Counted from the first letter of the stretch, positions 1 through 10,380 are shown. The stretch is DNA of 64,000 nucleotides from Brachycybe producta (GCA_036925085.1 JAUPFP010000051.1:558001-622000); one strand, 5' to 3'. Notes: generated from the sequence alone by a model not told the origin. Numbers and translations: made by a program.

Positions 1-234
1 TACCAGACTCACGGAAACTACCTTCCGTTCATGAGCTGATAGCCATAAGTTTTCCAACAGTCGCAGGGAACAAACTTTCCCGCTTCTAATTGGAGAACAG
101 GTCTCTACGAGTGCAGGTGACACAATGTTGACCCACCCATTCACCTTTTCAGGATCTGCAGGCATACCTTACGGTAACCCGAAAGGAGGGAGTAGCAGAG
201 GCTCCTCAGAATTGTGAAGCTTTGCCAATGCCTC

Positions 235-961
235 TGTGACAACCCAGTTTTTCTCCTCTTGGGAGCAAAAACTAAATACCCGTTGTCATCCGCTAGGCAC
301 CTGTGTGGCTGCAAGGCAGATGACAAAATGGCTAGCAAAGGGTCACTGTCCTCCCCCAAGTGGAGCAGCCTGGGGGTGGTATATAATGGCAGCGGCCATT
401 ATTACCGGGACAGTGAATAGAGTACCCTTGAAGTGTGTGATTGTGCTCCATCTTAAAATATCATCAGGTGGCCAAGATGGCCACCAGTCATCGACCTCGT
501 TTCTTGTGAGTAGGTGTCTTAGACCTTTCTGTTTAAGAGTGAGTTCACACTTTGGTTATTTTCAATAAATTATATCTGTATTTATTCATGTTGACACTGT
601 GTCCGTGTCTTATAATTACTAGTATAATATTGTGGGGAAGTTACCGTGAGAGGGTGGGGGTTCGTGTGGGTTTCACCGACTACCACCGTCCTCTTTCAGC
701 GTGATATTCTTCATGTTGGCCGGAGCTTCACGTCGGTAATCACGGTAAGATCCAATGGGGGGTAACCGTGATTTTTCCGTACGGTTCGGCGGCTCTTCGA
801 CCGTCGATCACCGGGGAAGACTTCCACCCGACATTACCCTTGTTCACGGATAGTCTAGAGGAGGGCTGGCCCACGCTGAGGCCCGCCCCAATGGAGGTCA
901 GTGACAGTAAGACGGGGAAGTCTTTCCGGGGTCATTGAAACGACCAAGTCGGGTCGTTACA
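235..961 (+). mobile_element. solo LTR of Ty3 family 1, opposite orientation to host copy
   Basis: It starts TGTGACAACC and ends GGTCGTTACA, and is flanked by the 4-bp direct repeat CCTC (231-234 and 962-965). A plus-strand TATA-like box is at about 381 and AATAAA at 564-569, in the right order for U3-R-U5. Its start matches the LTR at 59212-59944 read on the minus strand (TGTGGCAACC), and the lengths are close (727 against 733 bp). It interrupts the region after the protease of A2. A GGTAAGATCC donor-like site sits near 748. The short conserved ORF of the B and C LTRs is not preserved here. Confidence 0.8.
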
Positions 962-1990
962 CCTCCAACAACGAGTTTGGAAGGTGTACTCCTTGAGAAG
1001 TACCCTGCAAAGCCTGATCGGCCAGTGCGGCATAAAGAGCATCTGGATGTGCAGTCCAGATGTCTTCCCGGAAGTAAATCTTCTGGCTCACAACCGAACC
1101 GAGAAGCCAGGTCAACACCTATAATGGCTTCTCCTTCTACCTCTATGAGTAGAAGATGGGTTCTGATAGACCTCCCGTGAGTTGACATGTCCACATACAT
1201 GACAAATTCTATCATGATGGAGTACCCACCCATGCCACAAATGCATGAGGGGAGGCTAACCTCCTGCACTGGTAGCCCCATCTCCTGTGCCAATGACATG
1301 CTCATGACCAAAACCTCGGCCCCGGTGTCGATGATCGACTCAACCAGCCAATTGTTCATCAGCACCAGAACACGTGGTGCCCTTCGCAAATAAGCATGGC
1401 GCTGCAATTCAGGTATGAGCATTGGGCAACTGTCGTTGCCCGAAATTACTTTTCTGAGCCTCATCCGTCTTTCCATCTGCAAGGATGGTCATATCTGATG
1501 CTAGGGGGTCTGGGTACTAGTCTCCAAACCAGGAGACCTACCAGGCCTGGGCAACAGCATTGGTGCACCAATGCCTGAAGCCCTCGCAATGCCCGTACTT
1601 TTCTGACCTTCACCCCTACAAATAGGAAGCCAAGGTGCCACCCAGCAATCCAGCTGGGCCAGCACAGCTTCCCAAGTGGGGCATGGCTTCGGAAACACCC
1701 AACAGGTAATTTCCAGGTTCGCAGACCTTGCCAGAGGCACCCCTGCTTCCAGCATTATTCCCACATATTTGGATACCGCCTGTAGGTACGTTCCTTCCTC
1801 ACTTCGCCGGTTTTGCCGGACACCTGAGTTTTTAAGCATACCCGGTTGACTGTTCTGCAGCGACCAGTGCGGTTTGATGAGGGCACACCATCGTCCCTGG
1901 CCACAGGTAGACAGAACATCTGTCCATCGATCACGGTGGTCAGATACTTCCGGCCCTGCAGTACCACGGGTGCTTGACACAGCATGTACA
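962..1990 (-). pseudogene. Ty3 retropepsin-like aspartic protease, degenerate (A2)
   Basis: Encodes a retroviral-type aspartic protease that would process Gag-Pol. The frame at 898-1482 carries the catalytic motif IIDTGAEVLVMS and the second-lobe stretch IIGVDLASRFG. The preceding frame (1501-1997) aligns with the segment between nucleocapsid and protease in the B copy (GRKYLTTV against GRKYLTII). A frameshift separates the two parts. The open frame ends inside the solo LTR, so the last residues are LTR-derived and not part of the protein. Confidence 0.75.
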
Positions 1991-2029
1991 GCATCACCGG
2001 GCTTTTGCCCCGGTGTTACTCGGGCAAGT

Positions 2030-2850
2030 CGGCAAGTCAGCCTTCGGACAGTCTTTCTTAAGGTGACGAGTATGACCTACGCCAGCCGTTTCAGGTTCGG
2101 CTTGAACTTCACCAAACTGGCATAGTCTTTCTCGGCCGGACCATCCAGCAGATACATCATGTAACTGCATTTGGCCTCCTCCGTCCAGTGCTGAGCAAGA
2201 GCTTTGGCTTCGAACTGCCAGAGAAAATGCGTCATGTCCTCTCGTCTATCACACCGCATGAACGAGAGGACCAGGTTGAAAAACCAAAACGCCTGGATCT
2301 ACAACACGATGGCTGGAGCAGGCGTCCATGACGCTGTCCATGCTGTGGTGCCCTGCTCCGGTTCCCCGAAGTCTCAGCATAAGGATCAGCATCCATGGAT
2401 TCCACAAAGTGAACCCTTCGTCGCTGAACGGCCGTAGGAACTCCCCGACCAACTCCCGCAGGAGCGGTCCAAATTCCTCCTGGAGGTATCTGCCCGGCCG
2501 CATGTCTGTCCCAGCAGGGGTCCACTCAACCCCTTCTGCACCGTCCAACGGTGCTCCTTCGGAGACAATGCCATCACGGTGCTGTTACACCGTCTCAAAG
2601 TCTCCGTACGAAGGTCAGTCCATCGGGACACAATAATGGCACCTCCCTCTCTGGAACCACCATTCCCGTTCCTGCCAACAGCGCCCTCAACCGGCTGCTG
2701 CCCCACCAGCCGATTATCACGGCCGATGGTGCGGGAATGTAACTCCAACCCCGAACCTACACCGTTTCTCCGACCTATCATGAGTGTATCGGAGAATATC
2801 AGAGTATCAGAGTAATGGGGTCTAAGCCAATTTCCACCGTGCAAACATGT
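2030..2850 (-). pseudogene. Ty3 Gag with nucleocapsid remnant (A2)
   Basis: A Gag capsid fragment. The stretch REDMTHFLWQFEAKALAQHW at about 2250 matches the B-copy Gag (REDMVPFLRKFETKAQAQHW), followed by DGPAEKDYASLVKF. Upstream frames at 2232-2548 match the proline/arginine-rich N-terminal half of B Gag but are frameshifted. A truncated CCHC knuckle follows (GHTRHLKKDCPKAD near 2035-2075; B has CYGCNQMGHLKKDC). The region between capsid and knuckle that is present in B is deleted here. Confidence 0.7.
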
Positions 2851-3060
2851 ACGGAAACGGCCACCAACTGTAAGTTGTTGTTCCTACCTTGAAATCTGGT
2901 GAATTCACATACAAAAGTCCGTTAAACACCGTGAAACAATGGCAGAACATAAACAACCACGGTTTCATGTACAAAAGTCCGGGTCCCACGGTTAACTTCA
3001 TGATGAAACCCCTTTTTACCGTTTTTGCCCAGTGATTGACGGACAAAAGTCTGCAATCAG
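2850..3060 (-). other. leader-like sequence at the A1/A2 junction
   Basis: Rich in short motifs such as ACAAAAGTCCG and CACCGTGG/AACCGT. The same motif style fills the 0.5-kb leader between LTR and gag in element B (53300-53788) and the intron regions at 5600-6060 and 46560-46680. I see no LTR here, although one should separate the end of A1 from the gag of A2. Confidence 0.45.
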
Positions 3061-3660
3061 CCGTCTACTTCCTGTAAAACCTGGAACCGTCGTAGCGACC
3101 ATCCACTTTGACATCCACCTACGTACCCACCACAGGCACATACGGGTGTTTCTCCACCCTACTTCGATATCGAAGTCAGTCCCTCTGAACCTTGCCTTCT
3201 CCTGCCGTCGAAATTCATCGATGGCGAGCTGTGGACCCTGCCGTAGGGTCTGACTTGTTAGAAGATCTACGAGGATGGCTTTGGGATCAGACATGCTCCC
3301 TAGTAGCGGTTGGGTAACATATTCCCCAACCATCTCTTTTAAGTTGCAGCCAAAAAGATGCTGGACGTATGGCGCCTTGAGCTGGACTAGCCGCACTAGC
3401 CTAGCTCCTGTCCCCACTACATCTAAAATAGCGTAGCATCTAATTACCGGGTTGACGACCAGAAACACCGGATAATCTTTACTGCCAAATGCCAGCACAT
3501 ACCGCATGGCCAAAGACGGCAACGACAGTACCCACGGGACTATGAGTGGCTCTCCCAGACAATAATACCTGTGGTATTCGTACCCTCCATTCCCAGCTGG
3601 TCTTCCATAGACCAAGCGGTTATTCATAAAGACCTCTCTATCTGAATACGGAGGTTCTAC
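3016..3660 (-). pseudogene. LNN-domain protein of Ty3 element (A1 copy, longest open copy)
   Basis: I do not recognise this family. The open frame is 203 residues at 3016-3627 and extends upstream in the same sense. Shared features with the C copy: NNRL near the start, G(G/C)xYH(R/G)YY, LxEPL, PWV, a strand-like block ending VxVVNP (FLVVNPVIRCYAILDVVG here, VMVVNPVQQTFAILDVVG in C), VDLLTSxTLR, and GWRNT(R/Q)MCLWW. Element D and element G have diverged homologues with the same order. It lies 3' of integrase at the end of the element, where env or accessory genes sit in other LTR elements. No signal peptide is seen. The frame is broken upstream near 3640, so this copy is probably not functional. 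Confidence 0.6.
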
Positions 3661-4110
3661 ACCAAAGCGTCGACCCTCGAACTCGGGCTGGGGAGACCTG
3701 GCGTCCTCTTCCGGTTCCCCTGGGACAGGCGGGCGGAAGTCTTTGAACCTCCCTTCTTCTCACTTCGAGACTTCTTTTTGTCTTTACTTTTTTTTCTTCT
3801 TGTGAGAAGAAGGTTGACCTTGCTTTGAGCCGGACGCACCTGAGCTCAAACACTTACCAGCCAGTCAGACTTAGGAGGGTGGTTAGCCCCCTTCGTATGA
3901 CCAAACTTGCTAGCCGCAGGCTTTTTAGTTGAAGCTCTACTGGCCTTTGAACTAGCTCCCATAGCCGAACCGACGGTCGAGGGCGGTCGTGTCGCCACGA
4001 ATCGCCCTTTTCCATTCCGGGGAAGATCTCTTTTCTTCTCTGGTGCAATGGTCGGCTGACCCTCGGTTGCACCCAGGTTAGGTGCCTTGGCAGCTTGTAT
4101 CACCCCTTCT
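3640..4110 (-). pseudogene. lysine-rich accessory segment (A1), with conserved GTAAGT
   Basis: Two adjacent frames encode a basic, low-complexity stretch. At 3846-4103 it reads RPPSTVGSAMGASSKASRAS and matches B (QPSSTITSAKGASAKKYG). At 3657-3839 there is a lysine run RRKKSKDKKKSRSEKK resembling a nuclear localisation signal. GTAAGT at 3857-3852 (minus) is conserved at the same place in B (44846-44841). It is followed about 59 nt later by a pyrimidine-rich CAACCTTCTTCTCACAAG, so a small intron is possible, although the phases do not agree between copies. Confidence 0.5.
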
Positions 4111-4323
4111 GGGTGATTTGCTGTTTGCCAGCGACATTGTTGGCACTCAGAACTGGAGTGACACCACGCCCGACAGAAGGTTCCCCTGTAACGAGCAGAT
4201 TTCTGGCATCAGCTTCTTACAGTGTCGAAACTGAGCGGCCTGGAGCTCGAACTCCTGTCGGCGTGTGGCCTTTTTGTCACGCTAAACAAGGGCCTCACAT
4301 CTTGCCGCTTGAACCTGGTGGTA

Positions 4324-5568
4324 TCACAAGCAGTCCTCCTGGCTCCATTTTCCTTTGGGGAAGCCTGCCGGACCTCCACGTGAGGTTTTGGCCTTCTTCC
4401 CCACTATATTACTAGCCACTGGTGGGGTGAAGAGGCAGGGACGTTTCTGTCCTTGAACACAACCACCACTAGCAGGAGTGCTCTTCCTGGGACTGTAAGG
4501 AAAAAGCTGATTGGCCTTCTTTTCTGCTTTTTGGTTCCTCTCGGGAGTTCCTGACTGCCAGCTCGAAACTGCCCCGGGCAAACCCAAGACAGGTGGAGGG
4601 TTGACGGGCCAAGCAGTCTCTGGAGCCCCCTGAGGATGAGCTAGAGTCTCAGGGATAAGACGCACTGCCAGCATAAACTTTGCCTGAGAAACTATAACTG
4701 AGACTTCCTCTCCGCCAGAGCTTTCGTCCTGGCAGTGTATCGAGCAGCACCGGACTTCTTCTGCTTCATCTGCTGGCAAGGTACCCCCTGCTGTGTCAAT
4801 ATTTCCTGTCAGCCATCAAATAACCATGTGACAGCGTCTGGTACTTGTTGCTCTTGTCTAGCTGGTCCAGTCGGTCTTCTTCAGCCTTCCCGAAGGGTCG
4901 ACCTGAATCAGACTTTTTTTCCCGGCCAGGGTACTCTCCCGGGATCCAGTCATAGACCGTTTACCCAGGGAGGCCTTTCCTCTCCCTTCAGACTCCGAAG
5001 AGTCCTCTGAAGAGAGGATTCGCTGGCCCCTCCACTGCCGAGAAATGTGCACCAAAAATCCTCCGTGGTGTCCATTCCTGCCTCTTTGTCAATGACAAGG
5101 GTACCTCCCAAGGAGGTATCCCTGCTTTCTTCAGCCAGGCTAGACAATTCTAGCTGGCTTCAGTCTGCCAGAGTACTGAGTTTTGTCGGTGAGGTGTCCA
5201 CTAAACCAGTGGCCTCCTTTTCAACAGGTGTGCTCGCCCCACCGGCACCCCAACTGCCAGAATCTCTATGGCTACCAACTTAATGGTCGCCCTCAGTGAT
5301 TATATGGTGGGAGTCGGTGTCAACTGTCCCCACACAGACCTAAAATACAAGGGGTCCGTGGGGATGGCGGAGGCACCATCGCAGACCCCGGCAACAGTGG
5401 ACACAAAGGTCCTCTGTCGGCAATGTCTTCAATGGCCTGCCACAAAAAATCCGGGGAGCAGGCAGAGTCCGACTCCAACAGCCATGCATCACTAGAATGC
5501 AAAGAACTGACAGAGGAGGAAGAACTGCCGCTCCCACCGCCGATCTGTTCCTTCTCTGCCGTGGCTAC
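4324..5568 (-). pseudogene. acidic/Ser-rich middle exon of accessory gene (A1)
   Basis: Begins just after the proposed acceptor at 5569 with VATAEKEQIGGGSGSSSSS, which matches B (TMAEKEKDDDGSCRRSAS). Further blocks matching B are TLVIDKEAGMDTTEDF (B: SLVIDTEMEVETTIDL), SSWQSGTPERNQKAEKKANQ (B: SSWQSDNPKWNRQAEKAAQ) and GQKRP. The composition is Ser/Glu-rich then Lys-rich, so it is probably disordered. Several frameshifts break it. No enzymatic motif is seen. Confidence 0.5.
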
Positions 5569-6267
5569 CTGCAACATAGCAAAAACTTCTTACCACAGTA
5601 GGAAGTGATTTCCACACTTTTACCATAAGAAATCCCTTTCCAGCCAGGCAAGCACCATGGTACATGGCCGTAGCCGTAACCACTGGAGATCACATGATCG
5701 GAATCGGCCAAAAACCTTTTCGGCCTGTCCAAACCCCGCAAATCTTGGTAAGGTACGCTGGGCGGCGATTTCCATTGGTTTTCACCATTAGAAATCCTGT
5801 TCCACATGTGCACAACCCATGACCCATGGTAGAAACTGTTCCTCATGGGAGTCGCATGGTTGGAACCTGCCAAACTCATGTTTGGACCGTCCAGTTCCTA
5901 TACCTTCTGTTCAGGTGGAATGGAGAGGGGTTTCCACGAAATTTCACTGTGCAAAAACTTTTTCGGGCCGCTAGAACACCGTGGTCCAAGGTTAAAAACC
6001 GTCCCCAATGGTGGTTTCATGGTCACAACCATTGTAAAACACCTTTTGATTTTTCAAACTGCATAGAACCTGGTCTTCACCACGTTCCACGGCATCCATG
6101 GGGTCAAATTCTGTGCCTTTGACAGCCCCACAGGCAGGTGCACCATGACGATAGTGCCTCCACCTGCACCACGTGTGCAAGCTGTCGATGACCGCTTGAC
6201 ACACACAAAGACAATAGAACAATACTGCCCATAGGCAGAAAAGAAAGAATCCTTTTTTGGGACTTAC
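5569..6267 (-). other. proposed intron encoding a membrane segment (A1)
   Basis: The minus-strand donor GTAAGTCCC is at 6267-6262 and the acceptor TTTTTGCTATGTTGCAG ends at 5569. Joining the exons keeps phase: ...GCQKEK continues into VATAEKEQ. If unspliced, translation continues through VSPKKG into a hydrophobic segment, FFLFCLWAVLFYCLCVCQAV, then stops at 5992. Element B has the donor and the acceptor at the same places and a similar hydrophobic stretch. The rest of the intron holds CCATGGT/ACCGTG-type repeats. This is inferred from sequence only; no transcript evidence is available. Confidence 0.5.
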
Positions 6268-6573
6268 TTTTTCCTTTTGGCATCCAGTAGTCTTGAGGTT
6301 TTTTTCTGATTTTGCCAGTAATAGTAATGTTTTGGTAACTGTTAATTTCACCAGTTTTACCAGTAAATCAACTAACAGTGGCGGCTTGGTGGCTAAAACA
6401 TCATTAGCCACCTCCACCACTGTTTCCATAGAAATTCTACCATCGTCTGCCTTTTTAAGGGCAGATACACGGTGTGAATCTCTATACAAAGACTCAGGAG
6501 AAAGATCACATCTAGAAATTTCAACTGCAGACTTAATACCAAGTCTGCAGCTGGAAATTATAGATTTCTCCAC
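6262..6573 (-). pseudogene. first recognised exon of accessory gene (A1)
   Basis: The open frame 5992-6573 contains KKADDG followed by a short amphipathic region rich in V, L and T (ANDVLATKPPLLVDLLVKLV). It matches B (PKKADDGEIT...AANRVLAATAQTLATKTVNV). The exon appears to end at the GTAAGT donor after QKEK. Function unknown. The upstream boundary is unclear: both A1 and B have GGTGGAGAAATCT near it. Confidence 0.5.
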
Positions 6574-6718
6574 CCATTTCTATCTTGGCGACCACCATTT
6601 GTTCGTGACAGACAGGCGATGTCCCGTCCAGGGGTCTCTGGGTGCCCAGTTTTATTTTTCCATACCAGGCCATCATCCCATTCCAGGGATCGGCCAGATC
6701 TCTCTCACCAGGGCAGGG

Positions 6719-6724
6719 ACTCAC
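6719..6724 (-). promoter_or_regulatory. candidate splice donor GTGAGTCCCTG after integrase (A1)
   Basis: On the minus strand CTGTGAGTCCCTGCCCTGGT lies just past the integrase C-terminal tail. B has CGTAAGTCCCTGCCTTGG at the aligned position (47473-47468). The GTRAGTCCC context also recurs at the accessory-gene donors at 6262 and 46945. It would let transcripts splice out of the end of pol. Confidence 0.4.
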
Positions 6725-6799
6725 AGATTCCTTGTAGATTCCTGGTGTCTACTGGTGCCTCAGAGGAAGCTTGCACCACCTCGAAAGCCTTAGGTTTTT

Positions 6800-7240
6800 T
6801 TGGTTGGAGGTTATACCAGGGCTGAGGTGCCTCAGAGTCGGTAGCTGCATCAGCCAAGTTGGGTTGACTGGAAGTACCTAGAGGGACATCGTCCTTTCTC
6901 TCACTCCCATCAGTCTTGGACTCAGCATCACTGCTCCCTTCCGAGTTCGAAGAGGTGCCAGAGCCTCCTAGGCCATCTTCCTCACGAACTCTATGTTATC
7001 AACATGAAACAGGTCCCGCACCTTCCGACCATACCCATCTACGAACTCTACCTCGGAAACCTGCCGGACTACCGTACTCAGTTCAGCTTTGTATGCAAAG
7101 TCCCACTTCTTTGCTTGGCAAAGCGTACCAGCGATATCCCTCATCGAGACCTTCATACCAGGCTGGTACAGGTGTGGCTTCTTCCGGCCAGCATCATACT
7201 GGCTCTTCTTCTTGCCTGCACAGCTGCCAAATTTTGACAA
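6800..7240 (-). pseudogene. Ty3 integrase C-terminal domain and Ser/acid tail (A1)
   Basis: Frame 6968-7240 contains YQPGMKVSMRDIAGTLCQAK and ends VDGYGRKVRDLFHVDNIE, matching B (YQPGAQVWIRDQAGKLGQAK...FHVDNLKPY). This is the integrase GPY/F-like C-terminal region, which takes part in DNA binding. Past HVDN there is a Ser/Asp-rich tail (EDGLGGSGTSSNSEGSSDAE in an adjacent frame). It is frameshifted from the catalytic core. Confidence 0.7.
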
Positions 7241-7413
7241 CCCCTCTCCTCCATGGCTTGCTGGTCAGGCAAGTCACGGACCGGACCGTTAGGAAGGAGA
7301 TTATCAATCTCAAACCTAGGTTCATGCCAAAACAACAATTGGCATTAAGACACTTCCGTGCTCTCCTGCACTGCAGTGTTGTAGGCCTACACAGCGGGCC
7401 ATAATTTCTTTCA

Positions 7414-7720
7414 CTAATCGTTTTGGTTCTTGAGGGGATCAAGGCAATGCTTGATGGTTTCCATCATGGCTTTGTTTGTCCGCTCCGTAAGCCCATTAGC
7501 TTGCAGACGGTATGCCATCGTGAAGTGCTGCGCTATATTATAGTGCTCCCGGAACTTTTGCAAAACCTTGCTACAGAACTGCGACCCACAATCCAAGATG
7601 AGATTCTTCGGTGTGCCATACACTGACAAGACCTCATCTTTAAGAAACTTGACAACACAAGCAGCCGAAGCCCTTCTTACTGCCTTCGCCATACCAAGCC
7701 ATACCAAGCCAAATACCATA
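7414..7720 (-). pseudogene. Ty3 integrase catalytic core fragment (A1)
   Basis: Contains GTPKNLILDCGSQFCSKVLQ (second catalytic Asp) and ANGLTERTNKAMMETIKHCL (catalytic Glu), typical of the DDE core of retroviral-type integrases. It aligns with B at 48059-48406. The N-terminal zinc domain and the first Asp are missing because the element stops at the microsatellite. Confidence 0.8.
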
Positions 7721-7852
7721 CTACTATTATTATTATTTTTACTATTATTATTATTATCATTACTATTGTTATTATCATTATTATTACTATTAATATTATC
7801 TTTATTATTACTATTATTACTATTATCATTATTAAATTACTTGGATACTATG
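7695..7852. repeat. TTA/TTAC-type trinucleotide microsatellite
   Basis: An interrupted run of ATT/ACT triplets of about 150 bp that abuts the broken end of the integrase. It may be where the retroelement was truncated. Confidence 0.9.
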
Positions 7853-7869
7853 ATGTTAGATAATGAATG

Positions 7870-8270
7870 ATGAATGGTTGGGTAACCCATCATAAATGAC
7901 GGGAGCATCAAGTTTATTTTTGTGTGACTGTCCGGTTGTCATGAAGTAATTCGCCTTGACTGCTTGTGTTTTTTTATAAGCACCTTAATATTGTTACATG
8001 CATGTGAAGACAAGGAGATACAGTCATGTGCCCTGCCCTTTTATGGCTGTCAGACCAAATATCAACCAATTGGAAATTGAAAAGAACGGTGCATATGACA
8101 TCAGATGACACAACAAAATAATCAAACGTTGCTGGCTATCATAAAAAAGGCCAGGAAAATGACTGTATTTTACTGTCTTTACTTTCCTGTCATTACTATT
8201 GTTCGGGTTCTTGGATTGCGAGAGTGCAAGTTGACCATGAGAAAAAAGTGGTTCATTTAAATTTCAATCT
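7870..8270. repeat. dispersed-repeat fragment
   Basis: Shares GGTAACCCATCATAAATGAC with 9163-9182. Its CCCTTTTATGGCTGTCAGACC segment near 8036 corresponds to the stretch near 9231-9250. No coding capacity seen. Family not recognised. Confidence 0.5.
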
Positions 8271-8740
8271 GATTAAGTTTTTGTGCTAAAACCATTTATC
8301 CTAAAGAAACATTTGCCCTAAAACCATTTACCCTAAAGGGACATTTGACCTAAAAGAACATTTGCCCTAAAACCATTTACCCCAAAGGGACATTTGACCT
8401 AAAAAAACATTTGTCCTAAAAGGACATTTGCCCTAAAAGAACATTTGTCCTAAAGAGACATTTGCCCTAAAAGGACATTTGCCCTAATGAGACATTTGCC
8501 CTAATGAGACATTTGCCCTAAAAGAACATTTGCCCTAAAGGGACATTTGCCCTAAAAGAACATTTGCCCTAATAGGACATTTGAACTAAAGGGATATTTA
8601 CCCTAAAGAGACATTTTCCCTAAAAGGACATTTGCCCTAAAGAGAGATTTGCCCTAAAAGGACATTTGCCATAAAAAGACATTGCCCTAAAATGACATTT
8701 GTCCTAAAAGAACATTTGCCCTAAAGGGCATTTGCCCATT
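8270..8740. repeat. 17-bp minisatellite (ACATTTGCCCTAAAAGA)n
   Basis: About two dozen imperfect copies of a 17-mer with variants such as CATTTGACCTAAA, CATTTACCC and GGGACATTTG. Related units recur at 37230-37410, 29 kb away. Confidence 0.9.
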
Positions 8741-8796
8741 AGGGTTAAATGTTTTTATGGCATGCATCAAGAGTGCAACATAATGTTGACATAATT

Positions 8797-9157
8797 GCTG
8801 GGCACAATTGCCTGTGATAAACTGTAGTTTAATTTTGCTACTATTATCCCCTCTGCTTTTTATATTTGAAAGAGAAAATGAGTTTTTCATTTTATCTGGT
8901 GTGCGCATGCACGTTGTTTGTTCCTGTTTTCCAGTCACCCCCTCCCACTTTTTCCCCTATACGTTTCTCTCTCTCTACCTCTTACAATTTCCAACCTTTT
9001 CCCCTCTCCAATTTAATATCAATGGGGTTCTTGGATGGGGAGTGTGCAACATATAGTTGACCTTGAGAAAAAAAGCATTTCATTTATTTAAATTTATATA
9101 AATTCCAATGTTACAAACACACACACAGACCTGGTTTATTATATATATATACTAGTG
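8797..9157. repeat. dispersed repeat, copy 1
   Basis: From GCTGGGCACAATTG through the T-rich tract to AGACCTGG and a (TA)n end. A second copy lies at 9315-9708. The two are alike over most of their length, including GATAAACTGTAGTTTAATT and GTTGACCTTGAGAAAAAA. Short unrelated ORFs in it are not genes. Class unknown. Confidence 0.7.
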
Positions 9158-9196
9158 GGGTAACCCATCATAAATGACGGGAGCAAAATTCACAGA

Positions 9197-9328
9197 CAAT
9201 TGTGCCCAGCATTAGAATTTCTTTTACTCGGCCCTTTTATGATGTCAGACCAAGTAACAAACCAATTAGAAATTGATGATGTTCATAAAAGGGCGGAGCA
9301 AAAGAAATTCTAATGCTGGGCACAATTG
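9197..9328. repeat. foldback: near-perfect inverted repeat
   Basis: The left arm CAATTGTGCCCAGCATTAGA at 9197 is the reverse complement of the right arm ending TCTAATGCTGGGCACAATTG at 9328. Arms are about 46 bp and the spacer about 36 bp. It sits at the start of repeat copy 2. Confidence 0.8.
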
Positions 9329-9708
9329 ATTGTGATAAACTGTAGTTTAATTTTGCTACTATTATCCCCTTCCCTTTTTATATTTGAAAGAGAAAATGAG
9401 TTTTTCATTTTCTCTGGTGTGTGCATGTGCGTCTGTTCCTTCTTTACTCCTTTCAATTCGATTTCAGTCACCCCTCCCACTTTTTCCCCCTCTAAGTTTC
9501 TCTCCCCCTCTACACTTTCCAACCTTTCCAATTTAATATCATGGGGTTCTTGGATGGAAAGGGTGCAACATATAGTTGACCTTGAGAAAAAAAAGCAGTT
9601 CATTTATTCAAATTTATATAAATTCTGATAAAGGTGTTTGACCAGCATTAGATGAAAGACACACACACACACACAAGCACACAGACCTGGGATATTATAT
9701 ATATAATA
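9315..9708. repeat. dispersed repeat, copy 2
   Basis: Second copy of the 8797-9157 repeat, ending with a CA-rich tract, AGACCTGG and TATATA. About 550 bp of featureless AT-rich DNA follows. Confidence 0.7.
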
Positions 9709-10380
9709 ATATTTCTTCCAACTTTTCAAATGGCTCCTACTTTGAAGCATTATAATCCCTCCTCTTCCAATAAACAGAAGTAAAATCCAGCAAACTTGGG
9801 GAATTATAAAAAGTCTTTGATTAAATTTGCTTTTATACTGTATATATGAAAACCAAACACAATTCTAGATAGGCCTATCTGTAACATGGGCCTACACAGC
9901 CTGGATTTCTTCATGACTTTTAAACATTTAGCTCCCACCCTATTTTATCATTTAACTCTTTTGTTAAAAATCTTCCCCTTTTATGAAACTTATCAGGAAA
10001 GTAATTTCTCCCCTCCTGGTTCTTTACAAAAGACTTTTAAGGTGTATTGAGTACCATGTTATTCATATTCCTTGTTTATTCACATTATAAGTTTTGCTTT
10101 TTTTATACATTTTTTGAGTTTTTATGTTTTATACATACTTCAAGTGTTTTATTGTGGTTATCTTACTCTTGTATATTTTTGAACTGATATAATGTGTTTT
10201 ACTGTTTAGCTATCAATTTTTTTAGAATTTAGGTCTATGCAGATTATACTTCTGTTGTGGTGATCAGCATTTATTCGTTTTCTCCTTTAAAACCATTTTC
10301 ATTAACATAGTGCATGACCGTGAATGTTTTCAACCATGCACACATTATTTAGTATAAACGCTTCATCAATGAAGTTACAA

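Larger units (their letters stand above)
1..2850 (-). mobile_element. Ty3/gypsy family-1 fragment A2 (leader-gag-protease, 5' half)
   Basis: A minus-strand copy of the same family as the element at 44.5-54 kb. In element order it holds leader-like DNA (about 3050-2850), gag, a nucleocapsid remnant and a retropepsin. It leaves the window in the linker before reverse transcriptase: the last bases match the B element near 50.7 kb. It is degenerate, with several frameshifts and an internal gag deletion, and a foreign solo LTR lies at 235-961. It directly follows the 3' end of fragment A1 with no LTR between them, so the two pieces were joined by deletion or recombination. No intact protein can be made from it. 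Confidence 0.8.
3016..7720 (-). mobile_element. Ty3/gypsy family-1 fragment A1 (integrase plus 3' accessory gene)
   Basis: The 3' half of a minus-strand Ty3 element: integrase core (7719-7414), integrase C-terminal domain (7240-6968), then about 4 kb of accessory gene ending with the LNN domain. Homology to pol stops at about 7720, where a TTA microsatellite begins, so protease, RT and RNase H are missing. The accessory part matches element B block by block (43-47 kb), which makes both copies informative about its true structure. Confidence 0.8.

Noticed and set aside
3016-3627. Origin of the LNN gene from a large DNA virus integrated in the genome
   Set aside because: It sits in a fixed position between pol and LTR in several Ty3 elements, so it belongs to the retroelement; no other viral genes are near.
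5992-6573. Calling the membrane protein an envelope glycoprotein
   Set aside because: No signal peptide, furin-like site, fusion peptide or Cys pattern of known env families is visible; only one short hydrophobic segment.
7568-7870. Leu-rich ORF resembling a membrane protein
   Set aside because: The Leu run is the TTA microsatellite; the first part is antisense to integrase.
8270-8740. Regular short repeats resembling a CRISPR array
   Set aside because: No unique spacers; units are contiguous 17-mers and the DNA is eukaryotic.
10253-10260. Exact target duplication of the 10.3-13.2 kb element
   Set aside because: Two possible LTR ends (13217, 13239) and two possible starts; no convincing matching flank.
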